Source: Polytrichum commune (lineage: Eukaryota > Streptophyta > Polytrichopsida > Polytrichales > Polytrichaceae). From it: a stretch of 64,000 nucleotides of DNA. The notes beneath the pieces were generated by a model, which saw only the letters and a list, made by a program, of their open reading frames with translations, searched no databases and was not told the origin of the DNA. The stretch spans positions 46,143,554 through 46,207,553 of the forward strand of contig OX485803.1 in NCBI GenBank assembly GCA_950295325.1, written 5' to 3'. Position numbers and translations under genes: made by a program. The stretch's first letter is position 1, and each line of letters opens with the position of its first letter. Shown one piece after another: positions 53,693-64,000 of this stretch.

Positions 53693-55191
53693 CACGGGGA
53701 GGTCACTCAGTGCATTTTAAAAACGACGTGCAGCATAATATAGGGAGGATTAAAATCATTTGACATAAAAATTATAAAAGAATTCCAAATAATGAAGGGT
53801 CCATTAAAAGTACATAAGCCCATTACAAGTAAAATAGATAGGTATAAAATATGGGCCATTCCCTTTTAGTAAAAATAATATAGGGGCTGAAAATAAGGAT
53901 CTTAGGATGTATGTTTAGTAGAATCAATTTCGTACGCATGCCTCACGAGGGATGGATGAAAAATTACTCATCATTCACCCAAAAATGGATGAAATTGGAA
54001 GCCTCAATACAGAGAACCGGAAAATTTTTGCCAACCGTAGAAGTTGATGGGCATTCCATTTACAAGTCAATGTTTGTCTCGCAACTCAATGATAATGTTT
54101 TTCTATCCAAAGATAGATTAGCAAGAATTAAACATAGTATTCATTTCAACAACCATGATAATTGTCTCCAAGCAAGATCTTCATGTGAATCAAGTTTGTT
54201 ATCTATAGGATCTGATTGTGGGGTGCATTTTGTCCAACGGAGCACAACAATGCTATTGTCAACTGTAAAATCCGCTGCCAAACGAAAAAGGGGACGTTCA
54301 ATGACTGATGTTAAAGCTGGAAATGCTACTAACATATTGAACGGAGTACATTCCAGTTCATGGTGGGTGGGTAGGGTGCAGGCTATGTGGCGGCGCAATG
54401 GGAAACAATTTGGAGTACTTAGGCAAGCGGTTGACCTCCTTGCTCAAACGGAGGAATCAGGGAGTAGTAATCCTAATAATCCCCACATCGAAGTAATGTT
54501 GCAATATTATAGAAAATATCCAGGCCGTAACAAATTTAAGTATGATCACACGGATAGCAAATGGATTGATGTAGATTGCATTATATCTACGGTAACCATG
54601 AGCTACAATTCTACAAATGAGGTGTACACTCTTGATAGGAATGATTCAGAGAAACTGTCCAAGTTTGTGACAGAACGAACTATATAAGATTCATGACAAA
54701 GCTTAAAGTGTTTCACACTATATGGTTTTGGTCTTCACTAGCATGTAAAGTGATTTTGAATAAAGGATTTTTATGGAGCGGGTGTTGTGTTTGTGAACAC
54801 ACACACAATCTTGTTGTGTTTGTAAACACACACTCAATCATGTTGTGTTCCATCCTAAGTCTTCTTTTTGTATTTTCACTTTAAGTTTTTGTACTTGGTT
54901 TTTGCAATGGTACGTAATTTTTATATTTTTTTGTTGCCATGCTTTTCCCATCACTTTTGCATTGCATACATTCTTAAATTCAGTTTTTTTAATTAAAAGG
55001 AATATAGACTACAAAAATTTCAATGACATGGGCATTATAAGTAATGGTAGGGTACAAAAAAATAGGCCATTTTAGAATATCATGTAATTATAGGGAGCTT
55101 TTAATTCGTGCCTTGGAGGTAAATAGCCCCTAAACAAATACCCCTCCGCCGCACGTGATACACAAAAATCCTACTGAGTGACCTCCCCGTG
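53693..55191 (+). mobile_element. 1,499-bp TIR DNA transposon with 8-bp target duplication
   Basis: The left end CACGGGGAGGTCACTCAGT is matched exactly by the reverse complement of the right end over 19 bases. After a gap the pairing resumes weakly (ACGTGCAGC/ACGTGCGGC). The element is flanked by TAATAAAT at 53685-53692 and again at 55192-55199, a perfect 8-bp duplication. Such duplications occur in hAT, P, Merlin and KDZ (Kyakuja-Dileera-Zisupton) transposons. It contains the 258-codon ORF described next. It is too short for a full transposase of the large families, so it is probably an internally deleted derivative. Confidence 0.85.
53911..54687 (+). CDS. 258-aa ORF inside TIR transposon; possible transposase C-terminus
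   Basis: This is an uninterrupted 258-codon frame within the element at 53693-55191. It has protein-like features: a stretch FLPTVEVDGHSIYKSMFVSQ at 45-64, a central Lys/Arg segment (KSAAKRKRGR), then a W-rich block beginning SSWWVGRVQAMWRRNGKQFG near residue 150, KFKYDHTDSKWIDVDCIIST at about 207-226 and a Val/Tyr-rich end. No DDE/D catalytic set is apparent. The W-V-G-R-V-x-x-x-W/R start and DxKWxDxDxII segment suggest to me the C-terminal portion of a KDZ-type transposase, which would fit the 8-bp target duplication. This is an inference from memory of family character, not a demonstrated match. It is probably 5'-truncated, with the first ATG fortuitous. Confidence 0.45.
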   Translation: MFSRINFVRMPHEGWMKNYSSFTQKWMKLEASIQRTGKFLPTVEVDGHSIYKSMFVSQLNDNVFLSKDRLARIKHSIHFNNHDNCLQARSSCESSLLSIGSDCGVHFVQRSTTMLLSTVKSAAKRKRGRSMTDVKAGNATNILNGVHSSSWWVGRVQAMWRRNGKQFGVLRQAVDLLAQTEESGSSNPNNPHIEVMLQYYRKYPGRNKFKYDHTDSKWIDVDCIISTVTMSYNSTNEVYTLDRNDSEKLSKFVTERTI

Positions 55192-55199
55192 TAATAAAT

Positions 55200-56061
55200 C
55201 AATGATGCTATGGTGTTTTTGCAAGAACCTTGGAGCGATGCCTCCCATATATTCACGATGAACAATCCAATAAGACTCTTGAACATGTTCGTCTAAAGTA
55301 GAGCATGTAAAACCAATATCCCACCCAAAACCAACATCATGAATAATTTATCATCCATACAATATCCCATAATTTTATACATTAGATAATGATTTATTGC
55401 CACAAATGTGGCATTAAAAATCATTAAAAAAGAGGATGTGGAGTCGTTTGTAGACTCAATTGGGACCTAGCGATCTCATTGCAAGGTGAATATTCCCTTT
55501 AAAATGACTCATTGGCAAGGGGTTATATTGTTGTAAAGGGTTGCTAACTCACATGAACGTGCCTCAAAAATCAAGGATTGCATGGATGCGAGTAATTTAG
55601 TTCACAAGATGAGTATGTTTATGTGAGTTATGAAACAAATAGTAAAAATGAAGGTAGAGACCTTATTTTTCAAAATCTTTGTCAATTCCTCCTCAAAAGC
55701 CCTAACACTAAGAGATGGAAGCTAATTGGACTTATAGATTCTCTTGCAAAAAAAATCATTACAAGGAACCCACTGTTGAAGGTGGAGCATTAGATTGCTT
55801 GTAGTCATAGAAATGTAGTACTAGAAATAATAAGGTTGTAATAAGCCTACAAGGCTGGTATGTACTGGGAGAAGAGTTATCCCATATTGTTTGTATTAAC
55901 CAAGATGAAAAAGAGCAATAAGAGGCAGGGCAAGGAGTGGAGGAGACCATCTCACTCCAAGCATTGTTCATATGCCTTTGTGTATGTGTAACTTGCTTGT
56001 GCAATCTCATCTCTAGACTTATTGAGTTCTAATACCCACAAATCACAAAGGGGGTGTGGGT
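55200..56061. other. Intergenic DNA, no gene recognised
   Basis: I see nothing supported. The minus-strand frame 55759-56010 lacks a recognisable motif. Confidence 0.4.
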
Positions 56062-56778
56062 GGGGAGTGGATTGTTCATACCACGTGTGAATTATAGTGA
56101 GTGTAAGGAGTATTGTTTGAGGCATTAGCATACATAGTATACATAAGGGAGATGTATTGCTTTTCCTTTATTGTGTACATTTCTAAAGGTTATTAAGAAC
56201 ATTGAAGTAAACATAGATGTACAACAGGGGGCCCTAAGGTATAGAGAGGAAATTGACAATAGATTTGTTAATTTCATCCAATTCACATTTTCATCCATTG
56301 TTGTCACATGGTAATAATCCTTAATGACTACCTTGCTCGGTTTTGCATTTGGGCTATAGGATTTTTACAAAATGGAGGCTCTTGAAGGGTTCACAGGCTT
56401 CCTTGAGGTTTTCTCTTTAGATTGTGGCTAATTTACTGTGCTCTTGTCTTTGTTTGCTTGATGCAATTGTTGACTTACATGCTATGGATGAAAGAAATGG
56501 TCAATGACTCTTTCATTGGAAAGTGAAAGTGGGTTTGATATGTAATCAATAATTATTTAGATCAAGATTTACATTTTATATACGTAGTGGAGGCATGTGT
56601 TACATTACATTGAAAAGCTTAGTATGTATACGGGGTAAATACGTGAGTCCATATTCTAGCTTAATGTTAGTATGTATACATTTGTTTTTCTCTAATGAAC
56701 TTCTCGTATATGATATGGGGTATAAGTTTATAGCGACCCACACACATCATTTAGGTTTCTGATGAAGAGTCCACCCCC
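56062..56778 (+). mobile_element. TIR element, family D, copy 3 (717 bp)
   Basis: The left end is GGGGAGTGGATTGTTCATAC and the right end GATGAAGAGTCCACCCCC. It is colinear with copy 4 (61832) and inverted relative to copies 1 and 2. Shared blocks: GAGGCATTAGCATACATAGT, AGATGTACAA-AGGGG, TTTCATCCAATTCACATT and GTAGTGGAGGCAT. No long ORF. Confidence 0.8.
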
Positions 56779-57309
56779 GGGATAGTGACATGCCTTACTA
56801 TGAACATATACGGACGTATGTCGTGATGTGCATTTTGCAAAAAGACATGCAATGGGAAGGCAAAACGTGCACAACCGTAAGGGAGACACCATGTGCATTG
56901 ATATGTGCAATTAGGTTGCCCCATCCTAATATATCGACATTCCACACTTTTTGACATTCATTTCCACAGCAAGAAAATACATCAACTATTTCATGATTGT
57001 GATTGCTACACGGACGAATTAACCCAACTACATAAGTTTTTGTGATGTGCTTTTGACCCAAGGAAGTTTGCACGAGCGAAGAGGTAACCTATTTGCAAAC
57101 GTAACCCTATTGCATATATCAATGTAGTAAGTAAGTCCAACCAGGGAATGTGGTGAATTGTTGCATATCCTTGCAAGGCATAACACAAGAGCTGAAGGAT
57201 GTACAAAAACATGTGCAATTAGGTTGCCTTCACAAAACAAGTTGCCTCTCTTTATCCATGCAAATCACCTTGGGATGAAAACCAAGAATACGAAAACCTA
57301 TGAGTTTGT
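56779..57309. other. Flank of tandem duplication, no gene recognised
   Basis: It contains two copies of the phrase TGTGCAATTAGGTTGCC (about 56904 and 57212) about 300 bp apart, hinting at an older duplication. The overlapping minus-strand frames at 56728-57240 share no known motif. Confidence 0.4.
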
Positions 57310-58145
57310 TTATTCATCTATACGGCAACCGCGGTTTTCATCCGATTCCTATAATTTTATTTTTTTCTTAACGTGGTAATAAACACTCCAAATAGCCTGG
57401 GATGTCAATAAATTAAGGTAGAAATACCATAACTCGTTAACCACCCTGTAGCCGTGCACTAGACCGCCGTCATAACGGTGAAGTGCCATTTCTAAAACCG
57501 ATCATGGCTCAACGGCAACTTCAATGCGTGTAGACTTAGTGTAGCCAATGGGAGTCAAGTGTTAATGTACTCATGAGGTAACCGATTTAGGCGATGTTCC
57601 GTATGGAAATGCAGATCACCATGTTCGGTGTAGGGAGAATCTAATGAACGAGCAGGGGTTTGGACAACTTTCCACTTTGAAAAATTGTAACATTTTTTGT
57701 ACAAGGCCAAAAAATGTGAAACAACTTTTATTCATCTATACGGCAACCACGGTTTTCATCCGATTCCTTTAATTTTATTTTTTTCTTAACGTGGTAATAA
57801 ACACTCCAAATAGCATGGGATGTCGATAAATTAAGGTAGAAATACCAGAACCCGTTAACCACCCTGTAGCCGTGCACTAGACCGCCGTCATAACGGTGAA
57901 ATGCCATTTCTAAAACCGATCATGGCTCAGCGGCAACTTCAATGCGTGTAGACTTAGTGTAGCCAATGGGAGTCAAGTGTTAATGTACTCATGAGGTAAC
58001 CGATTTAAGCGATGTTCTGTATGGAAATGCAGATCACCATGTTCGGTGTAGGGAGAATCTAATGAACGAGCAGGGGTTTGGACAACTTTCCACTTTGAAA
58101 AATTGTAACATTTTTTGTACAAGGCCAAAAAATGTGAAACAACTT
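57310..58145 (+). repeat. Direct tandem duplication, two 418-bp units
   Basis: Unit 1 is 57310-57727 and unit 2 is 57728-58145. By direct comparison I count about ten substitutions and no indels, roughly 97-98 percent identity, so this is among the youngest events in the window. Units start TTATTCATCTATACGGCAAC and end AAAAATGTGAAACAACTT. They hold no ORF or recognisable transposon terminus. Confidence 0.92.
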
Positions 58146-59176
58146 GCATGCATTCTTCATGAATCCTTCTAGTCTACCTTGGAAGATCATCTCATGATTG
58201 TCAGACCAGATCTTCAATGCGAATCACCTTCCTTATTTTCACGGGTTAACTTATGGTATTTCTACCTTAGCATGGGGCGACCTAATCGCACATACCGGTG
58301 TAGTAAGCAAGTAGGCATAGCTTTGTTGTACAAGGGGGGTCACCTGGCATGGGTGCCGGCTCAGTGATAATCGGTTGGGGCGTGATGAATGCAAAAGTAA
58401 CTAGACTTTATCACTTACCAGCGTCCCAGAGTAAACACTGTGTGTGTCCCAGTAACCGACCTAGGAAGCCGTCTCTTATACAGCGGGTAAAAGGAAAGGC
58501 TTATTATACGACTATATGTAAGTATATGTACACATGCTAAAAATGGGTGGCAGGCCTGAGAAAGGCTCCCCTTGCTCTGAGCCGCACTCAACACCCTGAA
58601 ACTACACTCATTTGGCCCGCCTGCCCGCTGCCAGCCTTCATAAACTTCGCCTTTTGAACGGGTCCTGCATGCTTCTTCGTTTGGCTTGGCAAACCTCGTG
58701 TTATGATTCCTTGTTGAAAAGAGGAAGAGGGAGGGAGGGTGGGAGAGAGAGAAAAGAGATAGAGACACGCACGCATTGATGTTGTCACCGACGTGAGTGT
58801 GAGTTTGGTCACGCAGGGTTTATCATGTTCAAGAGTCTCCTTGGTACAAGATATGGAGATGTACATGTGGCAGCTCCAGGAAATGTTCTTTCCCTCGCTC
58901 TCAGCCGCACTCGAACCCCCTGAAGTCTATCTCATTTCGTTCATGTATGTCATGTATGCTCATGTATGTCGGGGTTGGCTTTTGTAGAGTTCGCCTTTTG
59001 AACAAGTCTTGCATCCACCATTTGGGTTGGCAAAGCACGCGCTATGATTTCTCTCTGCTCTTGGATACGTTGTCGTGTAGCTTGTTTTGTCTGTCACTTC
59101 CAAGATAACGAGAATCTACATATGTTGCATTTAAGTAAATCTAGACATGTTTTCAAAATATGGATTTTTTGGTTGC
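58146..59176. repeat. Intergenic DNA with an older duplication of about 150 bp
   Basis: 58575-58710 and 58890-59055 share, in order, GAGCCGCACTCAA/CAGCCGCACTCGA, CCCTGAA, TTCGCCTTTTGAAC, TTGGCAAA-C and GCTATGATTTC/GTTATGATTCC. The second copy contains an extra TCATGTATGTCATGTATGCT stretch. The open minus-strand frames at 58415-58866 are low-complexity (a CT-rich tract near 58735-58770). Confidence 0.6.
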
Positions 59177-59455
59177 TTGAATTCTATCATAGGATCTTAT
59201 GATGCGCTCATGATCTACCTAAGTTTTATGGAAGATGTGTGAATCCTTAGTGATTACTTGAATTTTAAGTTGTTAAAATATGATGGAAAAAAAAATCAAA
59301 TAGTCATTTCTTGATGTTAAGTATGTATATAAAAATGTTGAAGAATGAAAATAAAGTCAAAATAATTGTTATAATATTTTCATTATCAAGTATGCATATT
59401 CTATCGGAGGATCTTACCATACAATCCTATCATGGGATCCTATGATAGAATTCAA
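59177..59455. mobile_element. MITE with 27-bp terminal inverted repeats, 279 bp
   Basis: The left end TTGAATTCTATCATAGGATC then TTATGAT is mirrored by ATCATGGGATCCTATGATAG then AATTCAA at the right, one mismatch in 27. A related internal motif (ATCGGAGGATCTTACCATAC and AATCCTATCATGGGATCC) repeats the theme. No clear target duplication. AT-rich, non-coding. Confidence 0.72.
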
Positions 59456-60900
59456 CATGTTATAATTATGGACTTGAACTTAGTCTTGTTTCACTTAAAT
59501 ATGTGTTACATTGATTTCCAAGAATTATACGTTAAACTTTAGCATTGTTATCTAGAATGAGTTGCATGTGTTTTTGCTTCTTAACCATGGATTGCAAAGC
59601 CAACGAGATGAGAGTGGATGAGGAGTTGTGAGAGTATCCACGACGTCCACATGCTCAAACCATTTCAGGAGCTTAATTGGTTTGCGCATGGACATGAACT
59701 TCAAGAAAATGGAATAAGGGCATGAATAACATGTAACAAGAAACCCAAGGGGTGCATCTTTCATTAAAAGCAAGAATCGCATGCATGTGCAACATACCCT
59801 AGAAACCTCCTATATACAAGTTTTTTGTTGTAAATTTAGCAACACATGTACTTTTTCAATGATAAAATACAAGGGACGATATATACCTAAAAATGTTACA
59901 CTTATATATAGTCATTAGCATATAGTATATGAATATACTTCTGAATAACAATCAACCCCTATCATATATATAATGCAAAATCCTAGCATTCATCGACAAA
60001 ATCGTTGAAGATTTTTTCATCCCTCCGATGACATTCATAGCATCTAAGTCTGTAATATATGTCATAGAAGCTAATGCAATTATTGTTTCTAAGTCTACCA
60101 TCAAATGATTTGTATGATTATACGTCCCCTTGTTGTTGGTTCCTTTTTGATACCAACATAAGCCAATGTACATGTTTGATGGGCAGTCCATCAAGTGCCT
60201 ACACTCCACCCAACGATTACCAAACATTCTATGCATCCTATAAACCGTCCTAGCAAACCAAACCTTAATTAAAGCTGATTGTCTTGCTCTACTTCACATT
60301 TGTTTTTAGCTTTAGGTGTGTTCAAAAAACACATACCTTAATCATAACCAAGATTTAATATAGTATCACAGTTTGTGGTGGTCAAGAGTTTAGCTTTCAT
60401 GTATTATTTGTCATCCTTAATCCGAGTCAATTAATCTTTAGGTAAAGTTGGATTGCTATCCAATCGACTAGCAAGTGTGCTCTTGAAGTTTCTAGAATCC
60501 CCTACCTGTACATAAGCCACAATAACCTTCATATTTAAAAAAAATGTATTTTTAAAAGTCTAGTGACACTACCATACAACTACAAACGTTGTACATGTTT
60601 TGAAGGACCTTCATACATGTATATAGCTATGAGTTTGAATTTGTGTAGCATATCTACACACAATATTCAAAGTTCGAATCAATATTCCTTTTGTGCACTC
60701 ACATATAGTCAAACATGTTTAGGATAGTGCACCCCCCGGGACAAGAAATGCTTGTAGTGTACTGTGTAATTGAGCATGTAGTCATTTGATTCTCTTGTTG
60801 GGTCTCCTCTTGAAACTCAATTCTTTGGCATTAGTAACTCTCTTGAGTCCTCCAGGCCAAAAAGATATAACAAAAGGTAAGAGTCCTCTACTTCTATTGC
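59456..60900. other. AT-rich intergenic DNA, no gene recognised
   Basis: I see nothing supported. Minus-strand frames at 59552-59782 and 59952-60236 lack a recognisable family signature. The latter (WVECRHLMDCPSNMYIGLCW) has somewhat protein-like composition. Confidence 0.4.
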
Positions 60901-60923
60901 CTTGATTTTTAAAATTCCATCTC

Positions 60924-61346
60924 ATGTTAAGACCCCATGTTCGTTCATACTCGCCTACAAGTGGCACTCCTCCCAGAGTGTTATTCTATGTGGTTACCAT
61001 TGGAAGATCCTCTCCATCTTACCTAGTAGACAACACCCAACTATCTCCTTCCATGCACATGCCACCGCCACCTTCAACCATATATCATTTTGAGAGAAGG
61101 CCTCCTATCCAACCCTCCTCCAACATTAAACTCCATTATATTGTATTCATCTTTTGCCATGACCGCTTCTTGAACACCGCCAGACAATATTATATGAACA
61201 AATATGTGCCCCTCATTGAGACCATCATATTTAGAGGTTGGAAAATTACAACCACTTCTTGTTGTCATGGTAGGACAAGGGGAGGGGGGGGGGGGGGAGT
61301 GGTCACTAATCCAACCATGTACACCTCAGTAGACATTTCAACCTAA
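60924..61346 (+). pseudogene. LINE C-terminal fragment, opposite orientation
   Basis: The plus-strand frame contains IVFIFCHDRFLNTARQYYMN then KYVPLIETIIFRGWKI, aligning with FIEFTYCNDRFVTETLDRII then IKYQPLINNIITKGWNV from the C-terminal domain of the LINE at 25817-27571. The alignment then runs into a G14 run (61284-61297) and a C11 run (61347-61357), which probably grew within the copy. No upstream RNase H part was found. The two fragments belong to the same LINE lineage. Confidence 0.65.
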
Positions 61347-61831
61347 CCCCCCCCCCCTTTCCCACGCAATAAAAAATCTACAAACTCAACTCCACACGAC
61401 TGCCGTCCGATCCTTCTCAGCCATTATCCTCAATAAATAAAAGTTATTAAAAAATCCACCTCAATGCAAGAACAAAACCTCATGTCAACATTGAACCAAT
61501 GAGGAATGAATTTATAGCTTTGATGTAGTTGGGATAGGGCCCCATGCTCACACATCACCTCTAGAGACTCACCTAAACCCAACATTGGCCTCCCCTATGA
61601 CACCATCTCCACCACTTGTGACAACTATGACCTTGACCTTGACCCAAGGTGACTATAATTTCTACACCCTGCCCACCATCCTTGTGCCCCATCGCCCAAT
61701 TCGATCTCTTCTACCACACGACAACCACTCAACCCCGATTTTAATGTAAATTGAGTCAAATCCAGTCATAGAGTCCGCCACTAACAAGTGGCAATAGCCC
61801 TTTGGTGAAGAGAGTCTTCTTGTAAACCCTA

Positions 61832-62562
61832 GGGGGTGGACTCTTCATACCACGTACAAAGTATCATGAGTGCAAGAAGGGGTCATATTTGAGGCATTAG
61901 CATACATAGTATACATAAAGGAGAGGTATTGTTTTTGTCTAGTATGTACATGATCTAGAAAGGCTATTATTTTTTTATTGAAGTAAAGGTAGATGTACAA
62001 AAGGGGAGCCTAAGGTTTAGGAATTTTTTTGACATTAGATGTGTTGGTTTCATCCAATTCACATTGTCATCCATTATTGTCATATGCTTGTAGTCCTTAA
62101 TGACTATCACGTATGGTCTTGTTAGGGTTTGCATTTGGGTTTTAGGTCTCTAGTATTTACATACTAGAGGCTCTTGGAGTGCTCATGGGCTTTCTCGAGT
62201 TTTTTTCTCTGGATCGTGGCTAGATCATCTTGTTCTTGTCTTGGCTTGTTTGATACAATTGTTGAGTTACATGTTATGGGTGAGAAAACGTTCAATGACA
62301 TTCCCATTGCAAAGTGAGAGTGAATATTATATGTATTAAAGGCTTATTTAAGTCACGATTTATATTTTGTATATGTAGTGGAGGCATCTATCACATTTAA
62401 TTGAAAGCTTAGTATGAATACATGAGTCCATTTTCTAGCATGTCGCTAGTACGTATAGATTGTTTTCCTTTATAAACCTCTCATATGTTAGGGAATTTAA
62501 TTTCATAATGACCCACTCATGTCATTTAGATTTCCAATGAAGAGTCCACCCCCCCCCCCCCC
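61832..62562 (+). mobile_element. TIR element, family D, copy 4 (about 730 bp)
   Basis: The ends are GGGGGTGGACTCTTCATACC and CAATGAAGAGTCCACC followed by a C tract (C14 at 62549-62562). It is colinear with copy 3 and inverted relative to copies 1 and 2. Its interior GAGGCATTAGCATACATAGT and GTTACATGTTATGGGTGAGA blocks are diverged from copy 3 but continuous. No long ORF. Confidence 0.82.
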
Positions 62563-64000
62563 GGATTGTACATCGACCTTTCTAGGACAAACATATATAT
62601 ATATATATATTCTTTCACATTGTAAAACAAACTGGCGAGCTATGGGAAGTTACCATTTTTCCCTCTACTTCTAATGCCCCCATTCAATCCCTATAGGACC
62701 AAGTTGCCCATAATGGACCTCAAAACATTATATGCCCATTGTGGTGGCTCTCCCTTCAGACATTTGTTTAGTCTCTAATACTTCTACTGAATTGGTGACT
62801 TATTTTATCACATAGACGAGCAAAATGCTCGAAAAGAGGTGTATTGAAAGAAATACTTCTATGCAAATTGTCTCTAAACTTGAAGAGGTTTGGGGTTCCA
62901 CATGCCATTCTTGGAACTAATTAGAAGATTCTTCTATAAAAACAAAGGTCACCATGCATACCTCCTAGGTAATCAATTTCACTTCTAAGAAAATTCATAA
63001 TCTTAAACTGCTTATAATGTGAAAGCAAATCCATTATGATGCTTCTGAAAAACGGTTTAGCGTCTCCAAATCAAGTTCTAAAGATGGTGACTCATGGAGT
63101 CTATGCAAACACGCCCACCGTGAATGAAAGGAACCGGTATTTAGGCAATTCTGGACTTTTGTGAGTTCTAAAATAAGCAAGTAGTTTTCGGAAATGTGAA
63201 CACTCACGATTCAAGTGACGTTTGTTGGTACTCGTCATGTAGTCATTATGTAGGTGATTATGTATTGAAAGACCATGGACATGATGTGTGCAAATACCTG
63301 ACACCATCTTGAATGATAATAACACGGGTATGCTACATGTGGTGGCAATTTAGTCCGGGATTGCCCCAAAAATCTAGAACTATCTAAATACCACATTGTT
63401 TAGTCTAATTTGTGTAGGTTACGATTCAGAGTTACGTGTTGCTATAACTTTTTACTGACATTGCCGTTTTTACCACTAAGTTACATCATATTCTCCAATG
63501 TGCATACGAACTACTTATGTTACTTGGGTAAAAAATGATGCTCTCGGTAATTTGTTATAGCAATACATGGCTCCAAACGATAACCCGCACTAATTTGACA
63601 CAACAATGTACTTCAAGGACTTTAGTTAAAATGTGTCCCCGTATCAAGCGGAGGGCCAGTCCATTCCCACCTCTCTTTCTCTCTCTCTCTCGCTACACCA
63701 GACTAGTTCGATACCTCGAACGCTCGCTATTCCCGGAGTCGAATACTCCCAAAAACAACTGTTTAGGCACTGTAAAATAATCCCCTGCGATCTCCCCCTC
63801 CTTAACTCAGTGGATGCGTTTACGACGTAGATCACCATGAATCCATAGCCTGTCGCGTTGGGACACCCTAGCCTACGAGTACTATACTAGGTGAGCGCTG
63901 ATCAAGGCATCGTGGAATGAAATGAGGAGTCGTTGGCAAGAGCTCGCAAGCTGGTGATCTAATGGGCGATTCGATCGAGTGCGCATATGGCACATCCATC
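62563..64000. other. Intergenic DNA to right edge, no gene recognised
   Basis: (AT)n lies at about 62594-62610. From about 63620 the sequence is more GC-rich and includes a CT tract (63678-63702), reminiscent of plant gene leaders, but no coding motif follows before the edge. A gene could start beyond the window. Confidence 0.4.

Noticed and set aside
57310-58145. Pair of LTRs of a retrotransposon
   Set aside because: The two units abut directly with no internal region, primer binding site or TG...CA ends, so a simple tandem duplication explains them better.
58415-58866. Overlapping minus-strand frames of 117 and 92 codons
   Set aside because: They run through a CT-rich low-complexity tract and a diverged duplication; the two frames overlap each other and neither has a motif.
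63620-64000. Start of a gene at the right edge, suggested by a CT tract and higher GC
   Set aside because: No start codon followed by a recognisable coding motif appears before the window ends.

Overview
This window looks like nuclear DNA of a land plant. It is AT-rich, gene-poor and full of simple repeats and decayed transposable elements, and nothing in it looks prokaryotic. The few host genes are plant-type: a nucleoside diphosphate kinase first exon, the small complex I subunit NDUFB3/B12, and a HINT-type HIT-domain protein. Their leaders carry (GA)n tracts or AAACCCTA-type motifs common in plant promoters and 5' UTRs. I cannot name the species. A non-seed plant is possible but is not demonstrated.

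Layout. 1-753: 5' end of an NDPK gene on the minus strand (exon 1 at 421-480, rest off the left edge), then a tandem duplication (846-1441). 1.4-6.9 kb: AT-rich intergenic DNA with one TIR element. 6.9-8.1 kb: worn LINE endonuclease remnant. 8.8-11.1 kb: NDUFB3 locus (minus; CDS 9104-9325, probable 5'-UTR intron). 13.4-14.0 kb: intact, apparently intronless HINT gene, whose 3' flank is repeated in tandem, followed by a roughly 1 kb segment duplicated at 17.4-18.4 kb with a foldback element inserted in only one copy. 18.9-21.3 kb: intact 820-codon ORF combining a Pro/Ser/Lys repeat array with a LINE-type zf-RVT zinc knuckle. 21.3-64 kb: almost entirely mobile-element territory, with no host gene recognised.

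Mobile elements. At least five LINE remnants (7.2, 25.8-27.6, 41-42.5, 49 and 61 kb), most of the longer ones frameshifted or missing catalytic residues. A 1.5 kb TIR transposon (53693-55191) with an 8-bp target duplication carries an open 258-codon ORF, possibly the tail of a KDZ-type transposase. There is a Stowaway-like MITE, a Tourist-like MITE, a four-copy ~720-bp family ending in GGGGTGGACTCTTCA, related small families with ACTACACTAAATA termini, a 2.1 kb element with perfect 28-bp inverted ends, and further foldback elements. A 418-bp tandem duplication (57310-58145) is recent by its low divergence.

The three host genes do not form a pathway: nucleotide phosphate balance, mitochondrial respiration and nucleoside phosphoramidate hydrolysis are independent housekeeping functions. 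The best candidates for something undescribed are the 820-codon repeat/zf-RVT protein, the 53.7-55.2 kb transposon with its unassigned ORF, and the multi-copy TIR families.
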